From the NCBI RefSeq assembly GCF_011682145.1, contig NZ_WHJH01000029.1:1-64000 (forward strand): a stretch of 64,000 nucleotides of DNA. The letters run 5' to 3'. The notes beneath the pieces are model-generated. The model was not told where the DNA came from, did not search any database, and saw nothing but the letters and a program-made list of their open reading frames with translations. Source of the stretch: Massilia mucilaginosa (GTDB lineage Bacteria; Pseudomonadota; Gammaproteobacteria; Burkholderiales; Burkholderiaceae_D). Made by a program: the position numbers and the translations under genes. Below are positions 42,648 to 54,500 of the stretch, piece by piece (the first letter of the stretch is position 1; each line of letters opens with the position of its first letter).

Positions 42648-43709
42648 TCAGACGGCATGCAAACGCTGCGCCGCCGCCATAAAATCGGCTTCGCCAATAT
42701 CGTCCAGCGCCACCACCTCGGCCTTGCCGACCTGGATGAAATTGCGGTCGATCGAGCGCAGGTAGGCCGGGTCGTAGTGCGACGCCAGCAGTTCGTCCAC
42801 CAGCACCGGCATCTGCCCGCCGCTGGCCAGTGCGTGCCAGCTGTCGATCTTGTCGCGCCCGTGCAGCTGCGCCAGGCAGTCGAGCTGGGTATTGAGCGTG
42901 TCGGGGCTGTTGGTGAAATGCTCGTAATCCTCCATCAGCAGCCGCACCCGGTTCGGGCGCGACAAGGTCAGGGATACGCACGGCGATTGCCGCATCTTGT
43001 TCATCAGCGCGTCCGGCACGCGCAACTGGCCGACCTTTTTACTTTCGGATTCGACGAACACCGGCCGCGCCGGATCGAAGTTGCGCAGCTTGTCCCAGAT
43101 CGTCGTCTCGAACATTTTTTGCGATGGCTGTGGCTTGCTCGGCAAATTGCCCAGCACCGAACCGCGGTGCGCGGCCAGCTGTTCCAGGTCCAGCACCTGC
43201 GCGCCGATCGAGTCGAGCACCTGCAGCAGGCGGCTCTTGCCGCTGCCGGTGGTGCCGCAAATGACCCTCAATTCGGGCAGGGGCGGCTCCAGCAGCGCCG
43301 CGCTGACGTAGGCGCGATAGGCTTTATAGCCGCCGTCGAGCTGCACCGCCGGCCAGCCGATCTTGGCCAGGATCAGCGCCATCGAACCGCTGCGGTTGCC
43401 GCCGCGCCAGCAGTAAATCAAGGGACGCCATTCCTTCGGCTTGTCAATGAACAAAGTCTCGATATGGCGCGCGATGTTCTTGGCCACCAGCGCCGCGCCG
43501 ACCTTTTTCGCTTCGAACGCGTTGATCTGTTTGTACATGGTGCCGACCCGCACCCGCTCCGCGTCGCTCAGCACCGGGCAGTTGATGGCGCCGGGAAGAT
43601 GGTCGAGCGCGAACTCGGACTCGCTGCGCGCGTCGATGATGCAGTCGAACTGGTCGAGTTGCGGCAGCAGGTCCGCAAAATTCTCAAGGGCGGGATATTT
43701 CATCGTCAT
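42648..43709 (-). CDS. mnmH: tRNA 2-selenouridine synthase MnmH (SelU)
   Basis: Replaces sulfur by selenium in 2-thiouridine at the wobble position of certain tRNAs, using selenophosphate, through a geranylated intermediate. The 353-residue protein has an N-terminal rhodanese domain with active Cys100 in LIYCWRGGNRSGS. A P-loop ATPase-like domain follows (VICGTTGSGKSRLLQVLDSI). The ATG at 43709 overlaps the stop of the TesA-like gene (ATGA); longer frames only read through that gene. Selenophosphate synthetase (selD), needed for full function, is not in the window. Confidence 0.93.
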   Translation of the reverse strand: MTMKYPALENFADLLPQLDQFDCIIDARSESEFALDHLPGAINCPVLSDAERVRVGTMYKQINAFEAKKVGAALVAKNIARHIETLFIDKPKEWRPLIYCWRGGNRSGSMALILAKIGWPAVQLDGGYKAYRAYVSAALLEPPLPELRVICGTTGSGKSRLLQVLDSIGAQVLDLEQLAAHRGSVLGNLPSKPQPSQKMFETTIWDKLRNFDPARPVFVESESKKVGQLRVPDALMNKMRQSPCVSLTLSRPNRVRLLMEDYEHFTNSPDTLNTQLDCLAQLHGRDKIDSWHALASGGQMPVLVDELLASHYDPAYLRSIDRNFIQVGKAEVVALDDIGEADFMAAAQRLHAV

Positions 43710-44327
43710 TTCACCAATGGCAGGATGTGCGGCCAGATAGTCGCCAGGATGATCGGATGCGCATTCGCGGCCGGATGCAGGCGGTCCGGCTGGAACAGGG
43801 GCGGCTTGTCGGCCACGCCCTCGAGCATGAACGGCACCAGCCCCGTCTTGTATTTGGTCGAGAGCGACTTGTACATACCGAAAAAGCTGTCGGTGTATTG
43901 ACGTCCGTAGTTGGGCGGAATGCGCATGCCGACCAGCAGCACGCGCGCCTTGTTCTTCTGCGCCAGCTCGATCATGGTGCGCATGTTCGCTTCGGCGGCC
44001 GGCACCTGCAGGCCGCGCAGGCCGTCGTTGGCGCCCAGTTCGATGACCACCACGTCCGGCTTGTGCCTGGTGAGCAGGGCCGGCAGGCGCGCGCGGCCGC
44101 CGCTGGTGGTCTCGCCGCTGATGCTGGCGTTGACGATGGACGCCTCGATTTTTTCGGCCTTGAGTTTTTGCTCCATCAGCGCGACCCAGCCGTCGCCGCG
44201 ATTGAGTCCATACTCGGCCGACAAGCTGTCGCCCAGCACAAGCACGGTTTTTGGTGCAGAATAGGCGCTCGCCGAGGCGGCCATCATCAGCAGCCCGCAA
44301 ACAGACCATTTTTTGAGATAAACAAGC

Positions 44328-44338
<11 letters not shown>
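43706..44338 (-). CDS. tesA: Periplasmic GDSL esterase/lysophospholipase (TesA-like)
   Basis: An SGNH-hydrolase of about 210 residues that cleaves thioesters and lysophospholipids in the periplasm. It has a signal peptide (MLVYLKKWSVCGLLMMAASASAYS) and the four family blocks: GDSLSAEYGL with the active serine, the glycine block SGETTSGG, the asparagine block ELGANDGLRG, and DRLHPAANAH with the aspartate and histidine of the triad. Possible starts are 44353, 44338 and 44329; I use 44338. With any of them the 5' end overlaps the start of the divergent ybbA. The 3' end is coupled to mnmH. Confidence 0.9.
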
Positions 44339-45044
<706 letters not shown>

Positions 45045-45073
45045 CGGTTTCCCGTTAGCCACAATCTTATGAG

Positions 45074-45116
45074 CCGTCTCTCCCGCCAAGGGTGCCGCCG
45101 AGGCCGGGAGAGACGG
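45074..45116. other. Long hairpin between convergent genes
   Basis: A perfect 12-bp stem (CCGTCTCTCCCG/CGGGAGAGACGG) around a 19-base loop lies between the ends of ybbA and nnrDE. No T-run follows on either strand, so it is not a classic intrinsic terminator. It could slow polymerase or protect mRNA ends from both sides, or be a degenerate REP-type element. Confidence 0.5.
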
Positions 45117-45148
45117 GTCATGCTGTCGTGACTTTCGGTTGAGTACAC

Positions 45149-46633
45149 TTAACGCGCCAGCGCGTTCAGCACCGCCCTTGCCGCCAGCGGCAATTCGCCC
45201 GCCGTCAACCCAATCGGCCCGCTCCCTTGCGCCACCAGCCGGTCGGCCGCCGCGCCGTGCACCCACACCGCGCCGATAGCCGCCTCCCACGGCTGCCAGC
45301 CCTGCGCCAGCAAACTGCCGCAGATCCCCGCCAGCACATCGCCGCTGCCCGCTGTGGCCAGTCCCGCATTCCCGGTCGGATTGATCACCACCGAGCCGGC
45401 GGCATTGGCAATCACCGTGCCCGACCCCTTCAGCACCACCACCGCGTTCAAGCGCGACGCCAGTTCGCGCGCGGCGGCCAGCCGGTCGCCCTGGACCACC
45501 GCGCTGGTCACGCCCAGCAGCCGCGCCGCCTCCAGCGGATGCGGCGTCACAATCGCGCTGGCCTCGCGCTGCGCCAGCCGTCCCTGCAAGTCAGGACTGT
45601 CGGCGATCAGATTGAGCGCGTCGGCATCGAGCACCAGTGCCGCCTTGCCTTCGAGCGCCTTGAACAGCACCCGCATCGCGGTCACCGAGTCGCCCATGCC
45701 CGGACCGATTACCAGCGTGGCGTCGCCGCTGTCGAATTCCTGCGCGTCGCGCAGCATGATCTCGGGCTGCACGAAATCGACCGCGCCTGCCGGCTCGATG
45801 GCCGCCACGAACACCCGTCCGGCGCCGGTAAACAGCGCCCCGCGCGCCGCCATCAGCGGTGCGCCCGCCATGCCCTTGGCCCCGCCGATCACCGCCACGT
45901 CGCCGAAACTGCCTTTGTGGCTGTTGTGCCGGCGCGGCGCCAGGTGGCGCGCAAACAGCGCCGGCTCGTTCAAACGCGCCCCGGCGGGCGGGCGCTGGCC
46001 CGGATCGATGCCCAGTGGCGCCAACTGCACCTGGCCCGCGTAATCGCGTCCTTCAAATGTATGCAGTCCCGGCTTGTCGCCGATGAAGGTGATCGTGCGC
46101 GTGGCCTGGATCGCCACGCCATCGGGGCCGATCACGGCGCCGGTATCGGCATCGAGTCCGCTCGGTACATCGAGCGCCAGCAGCGGCCGCCCGAGCCCAT
46201 TGATGGACTCGACCAGCGCGCGCATGTCGCCGTCGAGCGGGCGCGCCAGGCCAATGCCGAACAAGCCGTCGACGATCAGGCTCCAGTCGCGTCCGAGCGG
46301 CAGGCTGTCGACAAACTGCGCCTTGCTGGCGCGGGCCCTGGCCAGCGCCCTGGCCGTCTCGGGCGAGGGAGCCACTGAACCGGGCAAATACAGCACCGTC
46401 ACGTCGGCGTCAAGATCGGTCTCGGCGCCCGCCAGGTTGGCCGCTACTTCGAGCGCGTCGCCGCCGTTGTTGCCCGGCCCCGCCAGGAGCAGGACCTTGC
46501 GCCCGGCCAGCATGGCACGCGCGGCGCTGGCGGCCGCTTCGCCGGCGCGCTGCATCAGCGTGCCGGCCGGCAGAGTTTGCGCCATGGTGTGTTCGATACT
46601 GCGGATTTCGGCGACGCTGTACAGTGATTTCAT
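45149..46633 (-). CDS. nnrDE: Bifunctional NAD(P)H-hydrate epimerase/ADP-dependent dehydratase
   Basis: Repairs damaged NADHX and NADPHX. The 494-residue protein is the bacterial fusion form. The N-terminal YjeF_N epimerase domain (about 1-210) has LLLAGPGNNGGDALEVAANL. The C-terminal ribokinase-like dehydratase (about 225-490) has GSFGDVAVIGGAKGMAGAPL, IVTPHPLEAARLLG and the catalytic NPTGNAGLATAGSGDVLAGI. Length and order fit the family (YjeF in older naming). It appears monocistronic. Confidence 0.94.
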   Translation of the reverse strand: MKSLYSVAEIRSIEHTMAQTLPAGTLMQRAGEAAASAARAMLAGRKVLLLAGPGNNGGDALEVAANLAGAETDLDADVTVLYLPGSVAPSPETARALARARASKAQFVDSLPLGRDWSLIVDGLFGIGLARPLDGDMRALVESINGLGRPLLALDVPSGLDADTGAVIGPDGVAIQATRTITFIGDKPGLHTFEGRDYAGQVQLAPLGIDPGQRPPAGARLNEPALFARHLAPRRHNSHKGSFGDVAVIGGAKGMAGAPLMAARGALFTGAGRVFVAAIEPAGAVDFVQPEIMLRDAQEFDSGDATLVIGPGMGDSVTAMRVLFKALEGKAALVLDADALNLIADSPDLQGRLAQREASAIVTPHPLEAARLLGVTSAVVQGDRLAAARELASRLNAVVVLKGSGTVIANAAGSVVINPTGNAGLATAGSGDVLAGICGSLLAQGWQPWEAAIGAVWVHGAAADRLVAQGSGPIGLTAGELPLAARAVLNALAR

Positions 46634-46745
46634 CTTGACTCCGTTGCAAAGGCGCTAATATTGCGCCAATTTCAATACACGCTGACTAAAATTTCGGGAT
46701 GGGCACTACAATATGCGCCATCCCAAACACATTTAAGGATGGCAC

Positions 46746-49700
46746 ATGGATTGGCAATTCTGGATCGATCGCGGCGGCACATTTACCGACATCGTGGCGC
46801 GCCGGCCTGACGGCAGCCTGGTGACCCATAAATTGTTGTCCGAAAATCCGGAGCAGTACAGCGACGCCGCCGTTGCCGGCATCCGCCATCTGCTTGGCCT
46901 GCAGAGCGATGCGCCGATGCCGGTCGATGCCATCGAGGCCGTCAAGATGGGCACCACCGTCGCCACCAACGCCCTGCTCGAACGCAAAGGCGAGCGCACG
47001 GCGCTGGCCATCACGCGTGGCTTTCGCGACGCGCTGCGCATAGCGTATCAGAACCGGCCAAAATTGTTCGATCGGCATATCGTGCTACCGGAACTGCTGT
47101 ACAGCCATGTGGTGGAAATCGACGAACGGATCGGCGCCCACGGCGAGGTGCTCACCACGCTCGACGACGACGCCACCCGCGCCGCCCTGCAAACCGCCTA
47201 CGACGACGGCGCCCGTTCGCTGGCCATCGTCTTCATGCACGGCTACCGCTACACCGCCCACGAAGCGGCCTGCGCGCGCATCGCCCGCGCCATCGGCTTT
47301 AGCCAGGTGTCGGTCTCGCACGAAGTGAGCCCGATGATGAAGCTCGTCGCGCGCGGCGACACCACCGTCGTCGACGCCTATCTGTCGCCGATCCTGCGCC
47401 GCTACGTCGACCAGGTGGCCGCCGAAATGCCGGGCGTGAACCTGCAGTTCATGCAGTCGAACGGCGGCCTGACCGACGCCCGCGCCTTCCAGGGCAAGGA
47501 CAGCATCCTGTCCGGCCCCGCCGGCGGCATTGTCGGCATGGCGCGCGCCAGCCAGCTGGCCGGCTTCGACAAAGTGATCGGCTTCGACATGGGCGGCACC
47601 TCGACCGACGTGTCGCACTTTTCGGGCGAATTCGAACGCGTGTTCGAAACCCAGGTCGCGGGCGTGCGCATGCGCGCCCCGATGATGAGCATTCACACGG
47701 TCGCCGCCGGCGGCGGCTCGCTGCTGCATTTCGACGGCAGCCGCTATCGCGTCGGTCCCGACAGCGCCGGCGCCAATCCGGGCCCCGCCAGCTACCGGCG
47801 CGGCGGCCCGCTCGCGGTCACCGACTGCAACGTCATGCTGGGCAAAATCCAGCCGGCGCATTTTCCGCGCCTGTTCGGGCCGGAGGCCAACCAGCCGCTC
47901 GATCCGGAACGCGTGCGCGCCCAGTTCCTCGCCATGGCGCAGCAAGTCGGCGCCGCCACCGGCGTCACGCCGGCGCCGGAGCAGGTGGCCGAAGGCTTCA
48001 TCCAGATCGCGGTCGGCAACATGGCCAACGCGATCAAGCAGATCTCGGTGCAGCGCGGCCACGACGTGACCGAGTACGCCCTCACCAGTTTCGGCGGCGC
48101 CGGCGGGCAGCATGCCTGCCTGGTGGCCGACGCCCTCGGCATGAAAACCGTATTCGTGCATTCGCTGGCCGGCGTGCTGTCGGCCTACGGCATGGGCCTG
48201 GCCGACCAGCGCGCCATGCGCGAGCGCGCGGTCGAACTGCGCCTGGCGGATACCACGCCCGACATGCTGGACGGCTACCTCACGGCGCTGGGCGATGGCT
48301 TGAGCAAAGAGCTGACCCACCAGGGCGTGGCCGCTGCGCGTATTCGGCTGGTGCGGCGCGTGCACCTGCGCTACGAAGGCACCGATTCGGCCATCATCGT
48401 CCTGTTCGATAATCCCGAACGCATGAAGAACCAGTTCGAAGCGGCCTACAAAAAGCGCTTCTCGTTCCTGATGCCGTCCAAGGCGATGGTGGTCGAGGCG
48501 GTGTCGGTGGAAGCCATCGGCGCCTCCGACGCCCCGGCCGAGAGCCTGGCCGTGCAAGCGACGCGCGAAGGCCCGCTCAAGGCGCGCGAGACGGTGCGCA
48601 TGTTCGGCGCCGATTCGTGGCACAACACGGGCCTGTACAGGCGCGCCGACATGCGGCCGGGCGATGTGATCAAGGGCCCGGCCATCGTCGCCGAGGACAA
48701 CGCCACCACCGTGGTGGAACTGGGCTGGCAGGCCAGGGTCACGCCGCACAACCACCTGGTGCTGACGCGGATCGAAGCGATGCCCGAGCGGCGCGCCATC
48801 GGCACCACGGCCGATCCGGTGATGCTGGAGATTTTCAATAACCTGTTCATGTCGATCGCCGAGCAAATGGGCCTGCGCCTGCAGAACACCGCGTACTCGG
48901 TCAACATCAAGGAACGGCTGGACTTCAGCTGCGCCATTTTCGATGCTTGCGGCAACCTGATCGCCAACGCCCCGCACATGCCGGTGCATCTGGGCTCGAT
49001 GGGCGAGTCGATCAAGACCGTCATGACCGAAAACGCGGGCAAGATGCGTCCGGGCGACGTCTTCATGCTCAACGACCCTTACCACGGCGGCACCCACCTG
49101 CCGGATGTCACGGTGATCACGCCGGTGTTCGACGAGGCCGGCGCGGCGATCCTGTTCTACGTCGGCTCGCGCGGCCACCATGCCGACATCGGCGGCACCA
49201 CGCCGGGGTCCATGCCGCCGGACTCGGTCTTCATCGAGCAGGAAGGCGTGTTGATCGATAACTTCAAGCTGGTCGACGGCGTCGACGGCCTGCTGCGCGA
49301 TGCCGAAGCGCGCGCGCTGCTCTCCGGCGCGCGCTATCCGGCGCGCAATCCCGACCAGAACATGGCCGACCTGCGCGCGCAGGTGGCCGCCAACCAGAAG
49401 GGCGTGGACGAACTGCGCAAGATGGTCGCGCACTTCGGCCTGGCCGTGGTGCAGGCCTACATGGGCCACGTGCAGGACAACGCCGAAGAAGCGGTGCGGC
49501 GCGTGATCGGGGCGCTCAAGGACGGCGACTTCACCACGCAGCTCGATAACGGCGCGCAGATCCAGGTGGCGATCCGGGTCGACCAGGCCGCGCGCAGCGC
49601 CACCATCGACTTTAGCGGCACCTCGCCGCAACTGGCCAACAACTTCAATGCGCCGTCGGCGGTGTGCATGGCGGCGGTGCTGTACGTGTTCCGCACCCTG

Positions 49701-50360
49701 GTGGACGATGAAATTCCGCTCAACGCCGGCTGCCTGAAACCGCTCAAGGTGCTCATTCCACCGGGCTCGATGCTCAATCCGCACTATCCGGCGTCGGTCG
49801 TGTCGGGCAATGTGGAAACCTCGACCTGCATCACCAACACGCTGTACGGCGCGCTCGGGGTCATGGCCGCGTCGCAGGGCACGATGAACAACTTCACCTT
49901 CGGCAACGCCAGATACCAGTATTACGAGACGATTTCGGGCGGCTCCGGCGCCGGGGAGGGCTTCGACGGCACCGACGTGGTCCAGACCAACATGACCAAT
50001 TCGCGCCTGACCGACCCGGAAATCCTGGAATTCCGTTTCCCGGTGCGGCTCGAGAGCTACGAGATCCGGCACGGATCGGGCGGCGCGGGGCGCTGGCACG
50101 GCGGTAACGGCGGGGTGCGCAAGGTGCGCTTCCTGGAGCCGATGACGGCGGCGATCCTGTCGAACAACCGCATCCATGCGCCGTTCGGCATGGCCGGCGG
50201 CAGCCCGGGCGCGTGCGGGATCAACAGCGTGGTGCGGGCCGACGGCAGCGTTGAACTGCTCGCCCACATCGGCAAAACCGAGATGGCGGCAGGCGACCTG
50301 TTCGTGATCGAAACCCCCGGCGGCGGCGGATTTGGCGATTTGTGCTCCAAAATTTTGTGA
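46746..50360 (+). CDS. oplAH: 5-oxoprolinase (ATP-hydrolysing), HyuA-HyuB fusion
   Basis: Opens 5-oxo-L-proline to glutamate with ATP. The 1204-residue protein is the full-length fused form. The HyuA-like ATPase half (about 1-680) has [40 protein letters not shown] and [20 protein letters not shown]. The HyuB-like half (about 695-1200) has MFNDPYHGG-type sequence ([17 protein letters not shown]) and the terminal [16 protein letters not shown] lies seven bases before the ATG. It stands alone; a full-length fused form suggests true 5-oxoprolinase rather than a split hydantoinase, but hydantoin or acetophenone-type substrates remain possible. Confidence 0.92.
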   Translation: MDWQFWIDRGGTFTDIVARRPDGSLVTHKLLSENPEQYSDAAVAGIRHLLGLQSDAPMPVDAIEAVKMGTTVATNALLERKGERTALAITRGFRDALRIAYQNRPKLFDRHIVLPELLYSHVVEIDERIGAHGEVLTTLDDDATRAALQTAYDDGARSLAIVFMHGYRYTAHEAACARIARAIGFSQVSVSHEVSPMMKLVARGDTTVVDAYLSPILRRYVDQVAAEMPGVNLQFMQSNGGLTDARAFQGKDSILSGPAGGIVGMARASQLAGFDKVIGFDMGGTSTDVSHFSGEFERVFETQVAGVRMRAPMMSIHTVAAGGGSLLHFDGSRYRVGPDSAGANPGPASYRRGGPLAVTDCNVMLGKIQPAHFPRLFGPEANQPLDPERVRAQFLAMAQQVGAATGVTPAPEQVAEGFIQIAVGNMANAIKQISVQRGHDVTEYALTSFGGAGGQHACLVADALGMKTVFVHSLAGVLSAYGMGLADQRAMRERAVELRLADTTPDMLDGYLTALGDGLSKELTHQGVAAARIRLVRRVHLRYEGTDSAIIVLFDNPERMKNQFEAAYKKRFSFLMPSKAMVVEAVSVEAIGASDAPAESLAVQATREGPLKARETVRMFGADSWHNTGLYRRADMRPGDVIKGPAIVAEDNATTVVELGWQARVTPHNHLVLTRIEAMPERRAIGTTADPVMLEIFNNLFMSIAEQMGLRLQNTAYSVNIKERLDFSCAIFDACGNLIANAPHMPVHLGSMGESIKTVMTENAGKMRPGDVFMLNDPYHGGTHLPDVTVITPVFDEAGAAILFYVGSRGHHADIGGTTPGSMPPDSVFIEQEGVLIDNFKLVDGVDGLLRDAEARALLSGARYPARNPDQNMADLRAQVAANQKGVDELRKMVAHFGLAVVQAYMGHVQDNAEEAVRRVIGALKDGDFTTQLDNGAQIQVAIRVDQAARSATIDFSGTSPQLANNFNAPSAVCMAAVLYVFRTLVDDEIPLNAGCLKPLKVLIPPGSMLNPHYPASVVSGNVETSTCITNTLYGALGVMAASQGTMNNFTFGNARYQYYETISGGSGAGEGFDGTDVVQTNMTNSRLTDPEILEFRFPVRLESYEIRHGSGGAGRWHGGNGGVRKVRFLEPMTAAILSNNRIHAPFGMAGGSPGACGINSVVRADGSVELLAHIGKTEMAAGDLFVIETPGGGGFGDLCSKIL

Positions 50361-50419
50361 AATTGGCTACACTTGTGGCTTGGTACACAATTTGGTGTCA
50401 GATCAATAAGGGTTAGATT

Positions 50420-51370
50420 TTGGAATCACATGAGCAAAACGGACCTCGGCGTGTCGAGCCGAGCCTGACACCCGACGATGCAACGTTCGACCCGGCGCCT
50501 CCCGCACCTCCCGCGAAGAAGCCGATGCCGTCCTTGCTGCCCGACGAACCCTCGGGTCCGCCGGTGCTGTCGGGGATCCTGCAGGAACCAAAACCGCCTG
50601 CGGGCAACTGGATCGGCACGGCGGTGGCGTGGGGCGGTGGCGCGCTCGCGCTGGCGGCCTTGATCGGCGGCGGATTGTGGTTCAATTCCCAACGCAAGCT
50701 TGACAACGCCATGCAGGTCGTGGCGATGAGCGCCCAGGCCGATTCGGCGGCGCGGGCCAAACCGGTGGCCAAGCCGCCGCCGAAGGCTACCGTCGCCCTG
50801 ACAGCGACCGGACCGGCGCCGGACTACACCTCGCCGCCGCCGGGCACCATCACGCCCGCGCCTGAAACGGTGCCGCCGCTGGTCGTCCTGCCGCCCGAGC
50901 CCGAGACAACGGCGGTCAAAAAGCCGCTTGAGCCGGTGCCGGTGCCTGTGGCGAAAGCGGCGCCCGTGCCGAAACCCGTACCCAAGCCCGTGCATCCGCT
51001 CGCCACTTCCGTGACCAAAAAGACGCCTGCGGCCAAACCTGTGGTCAAGGCCAAGCCCAAGGCGCCCGTGCTTGCCGCGAAAAAGCCGGTGGTCAGGGCA
51101 AAAGCACCTGTCGCAGCGGCCAGGCCGGGCGCGAAGAAAAGCGTCGCGGCGGCGCCGGCCAAGGTAGGCGTGAAGAAAAAACCGGTCGCCGCCGCGCCGG
51201 CCAAACCGGGCGTCAAGCCGAAAGTGGCGCCCAAGCCAGGGGCCAAGCCGGCCACCAAGGCCAAGCCGGTGCCTGCCAAAGTGGCGGCCCGGCAAGAACC
51301 AGCGTTCAAGCTGCACACGCCCGCCGGCGCCAAGCCGTGCAAGAGCGGAGGGCTGGCGCGCGAGTGCTGA
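50420..51370 (+). CDS. Membrane-anchored Ala-Lys-Pro-rich protein
   Basis: A 316-residue protein starting at a TTG with AAGGG upstream. After a short cytoplasmic proline-rich segment there is one membrane helix (WIGTAVAWGGGALALAALIG, about 64-85). A long low-complexity stretch built from PVAKPVPKP, KPVVKAKPKAP and AAPAKVGVKKKP units follows. The tail ends with two cysteines (KPCKSGGLAREC). Such stretches occur in TonB-like periplasm-spanning proteins and in histone H1-like AlgP proteins. No TonB or SPOR domain is present. Function not assigned. The frame is certain; the exact start is not. Confidence 0.65.
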   Translation: MESHEQNGPRRVEPSLTPDDATFDPAPPAPPAKKPMPSLLPDEPSGPPVLSGILQEPKPPAGNWIGTAVAWGGGALALAALIGGGLWFNSQRKLDNAMQVVAMSAQADSAARAKPVAKPPPKATVALTATGPAPDYTSPPPGTITPAPETVPPLVVLPPEPETTAVKKPLEPVPVPVAKAAPVPKPVPKPVHPLATSVTKKTPAAKPVVKAKPKAPVLAAKKPVVRAKAPVAAARPGAKKSVAAAPAKVGVKKKPVAAAPAKPGVKPKVAPKPGAKPATKAKPVPAKVAARQEPAFKLHTPAGAKPCKSGGLAREC

Positions 51371-51545
51371 AGCGCTGCCGGCATGCTGCGGCAAAGTCTT
51401 GCTAAGCCAGCGCTAAGTGCCGCGCGCTACACTGGGCTAAATGGTGGACGACGTTCCTCGGACTCGTTCTTCTGCCTCACGGCTGAACTGGCGCCGGAAG
51501 TTGATGTCCGACTCTCCGCGCCCGGTTCAACCGGGAGGTATTTTT

Positions 51546-54500
51546 TTGCCTGCTTTCAGGCCTGCACGAGTAGTTGCTGCGAGTAGAATGCCTGCTCAAC
51601 CCGACTCGCCCATGCAAACCTTCATGCCGACCCAGCCCATCCTGATCCGAAATTTTTTTCAACCCGACGACGAATATGACGACCTGCTCGTCATTCATGA
51701 GGGTGCGGCGCGCGCCATGGACCCACCGCTGGTCCAGGTTGGGGGAGCGTTCCGGGACGACGGCCGCGGTGGCCTGATCGCCGCCGCCTCGGCCGGCGAG
51801 GGCGCGTGCGGCTACATCAACGCCACCGGCGACTGGCTGGTGGCGCCCGATCTGGACGAGGCGCGTGCCTTCAGCGACGATGGCCTGTCGCGCTTCCGCA
51901 AGAACGGCCTCTGGGGCTACATGAACTTGCTTGGCCAGTGCGTCGTCGCCCCGGTGCATGAGGCGGTAGGCGCATTTACGCACGGGCTGGCGGCGGTGAA
52001 AGTGTCGGCGAACGCATGGCGCTACATCGATACGCGCGGCGAGTTCGCTTTCGACGGCAGCTTCGCCGACGCCGGGCAATTCGCCGCGAATGGCCTGGCG
52101 GCGGTGCGCGTGGGCAAGCGAGACAAGACTGGCTACATCGGCCGCGACGGCCAGTGGGTCATCGCTCCCCAGTTTCACGAGGCGCTCGGATTTTCCGTCC
52201 ACGGCGTCGCGCCGGCGGCGAGCGCGCCCAAAATGTTCGGCCTGATCGACACGGCAGGCAACTGGATTGTGCAGCCGCGCCATGACCGCATCGACGAATT
52301 CAACGCTGACGGCCTGGCATTTTGCCTTCAGAAAGGCTTTGAATTCGGTTATCTGGATGCCAGCGGCAAGCATGTGCTCAAGGATCAGTCCTACCACCTG
52401 TCCACGACGATGAGCTGTGGAATCGTCAAGTATGGCGAAAAGACTTACTTCAAGGCGGATGGGAGCGAGCTCAACACGGAGTACGTGTATTGGGGAACGG
52501 ATTTCACCGAGCACGGTTTTGCCATCGGCCACGGATCCGATGCTGCGGAAAATCCCACCGCAATCGATGATGGCTCCCTGCTATGGGGCCTCGTGCGCAC
52601 CGACGGCGTGTTCCTGCCGGCGCCGAAGGAGGCCATCGAAGTATTGTCGTCCGAGGGCTCGCTCTGGCTCCCGGAGTCGAATACGCCGCTGGCGCCGTTC
52701 CTTGCCCGGGATGGCGTGGTGCTGCTCGACCGCGACGCGCGCGTGGCTTACCGCTGGCGGCGCGAGCAAAGCGACGCGGGCCAGTTCGCCGCGCTCTACG
52801 ATCAGGCGGGACGTTTGGTGTGGCAAGGCCGCCCCCGCGCGGAGGTGACCATGCCGGCGGTCTTCTTTGCAGCCGCTCCGGACACCTTCCTGGACGAACT
52901 CGATTCGCGTGCCGCTTTCCCCGACCTGGTCCGGGACATGCTGGCCGAGACCATGCAAAAACTTCAGCGCCATGCGAGCGACGCGCAATTCGACGTCTGG
53001 GCCGCCGCGCAGCACGACGGCGATGACGAGGACGAGGACGACGAGGATGACGGTGACGATAACGACAAGCACGACCGCGCCACCTGTTACGGCCCCTCGA
53101 CCGTGCGCCGGATATTTCGCAGCTACCTCGACGAAGGCGTGAACGGCGAATATCAGTTTTTGAGCGGCATGCGCGGCCAAGCGCAGGACGCCATCTATGC
53201 CGATTTCGCGGCGCAGCTGGCGGCGCAGTTCGGCCCCGGCGATCCTGCCCCTGATCACGTCTGCCTTCGCGGCTTGTGCCGGGAACAAGGCTGGGCGTTC
53301 GACTTGCCGGCCGCACTGGCGGGTACGGATGGCGCGAAGGAATCGAATCGTGTCTGGCTCGTTCTCGCCACCTTTGGCGACTGGGGCGATGGCGACGACT
53401 GGGACGAGGTGTGGTTAAGCTGCTCGCCATCGAGCGAGACGCTGGAGGCGGCCGATGCCGCGCGCGGGCTGCTCGCGGAACCCGGCGGCGCGCAGGAAGA
53501 AGACGACGAGGACGAGGACGAGGACGAGCCATCGTATTTCGACGGTATCGACTTGCCCGCCTTTGTCAAAAGCCACGCCATCGCCATTTCCGAGGTCCCC
53601 GACGCGCTGATCGACGAGGCCTTGGCCGACATCGCCGTCGACGCCCATGCGGATGCCCTCGGGTGGATACCGGCGCGCTTCCAGACGCCTGCGCGGCTTG
53701 AGGCATTGATACGCAAGGGCGCCGACGTCGCCTGCGACATCCCGGAGCGTTGCATGACTGCCGAGGGCCTGGCATTGGCGCGTGCCCTGTATGCCGACGA
53801 CCGGCGATGGAATGAGCGCGACGATACCTGCTCGACGCCGATCTCCGAGTGGTACCACGGCTGCCTGTATCAGTTCTGGGGCTGCCTGCTGGACAACGCG
53901 CTGTGCATCCGCGCGCTCAAGGCCGGAGCCAGCCTGCGCGGGATTCCCTTATGGCTGCGCACGTCCGAGATCGAGGCGCTGGCACTGGAACTGGATATCA
54001 CCAATCTTGCCTACGTGCGCAAGGAGATGATCACGCAGGCGCTGGCCGAACGCGCCGTGTGCGCGAGCTACCCGCCCATGCTTCCGTTCATTCCGGCGCA
54101 CCTGGTCACGCACGCCTTATGCCTGCTTTCGGTCCAGCACGACGGGGAAACGCTGGAATTCGTACCGCCCGCACTGCGCGACGTCGACATCTACCTGGCC
54201 GCATTGCGGCAAAACGACGCCGCCCTGGCCTGGGTACCGGCCGAGCTGCACGAGGATATCTGCACGCGCCTGATCGAGGCCGGCCAGCCCCTTGCGCACA
54301 GCGCCTGGCACGGCACGCGCGCCTGGACCCGCCTCTGGGCAGGCGATTTCCAGGGCGCCCTCGACGACGCCGTCCTGGCAACACCTCATCTGAAGTATCC
54401 CGTGAATGGCCACTACGTCATGGCCGCGGCGTGGGAAGCGCTGGGGCGCCCGTTGGAAGCGGCGTTCGAAGCGGCCACCGTTCTGTCCTGCGATCGCGAC

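Noticed and set aside
45074-45116. Hairpin between ybbA and nnrDE as an intrinsic terminator
   Set aside because: The stem is perfect but neither strand has a T-run after it, so it was listed only as a hairpin.
47085-50267. A 1060-codon reverse-strand open frame opposite 5-oxoprolinase
   Set aside because: Same antisense artefact: composition dominated by Arg, His, Gly and Ala with no recognisable motif, while the forward frame is a full-length enzyme.
50361-51440. Insertion sequence or transposase near the accessory genes
   Set aside because: No transposase-like frame or terminal inverted repeats were found here or elsewhere in the window.
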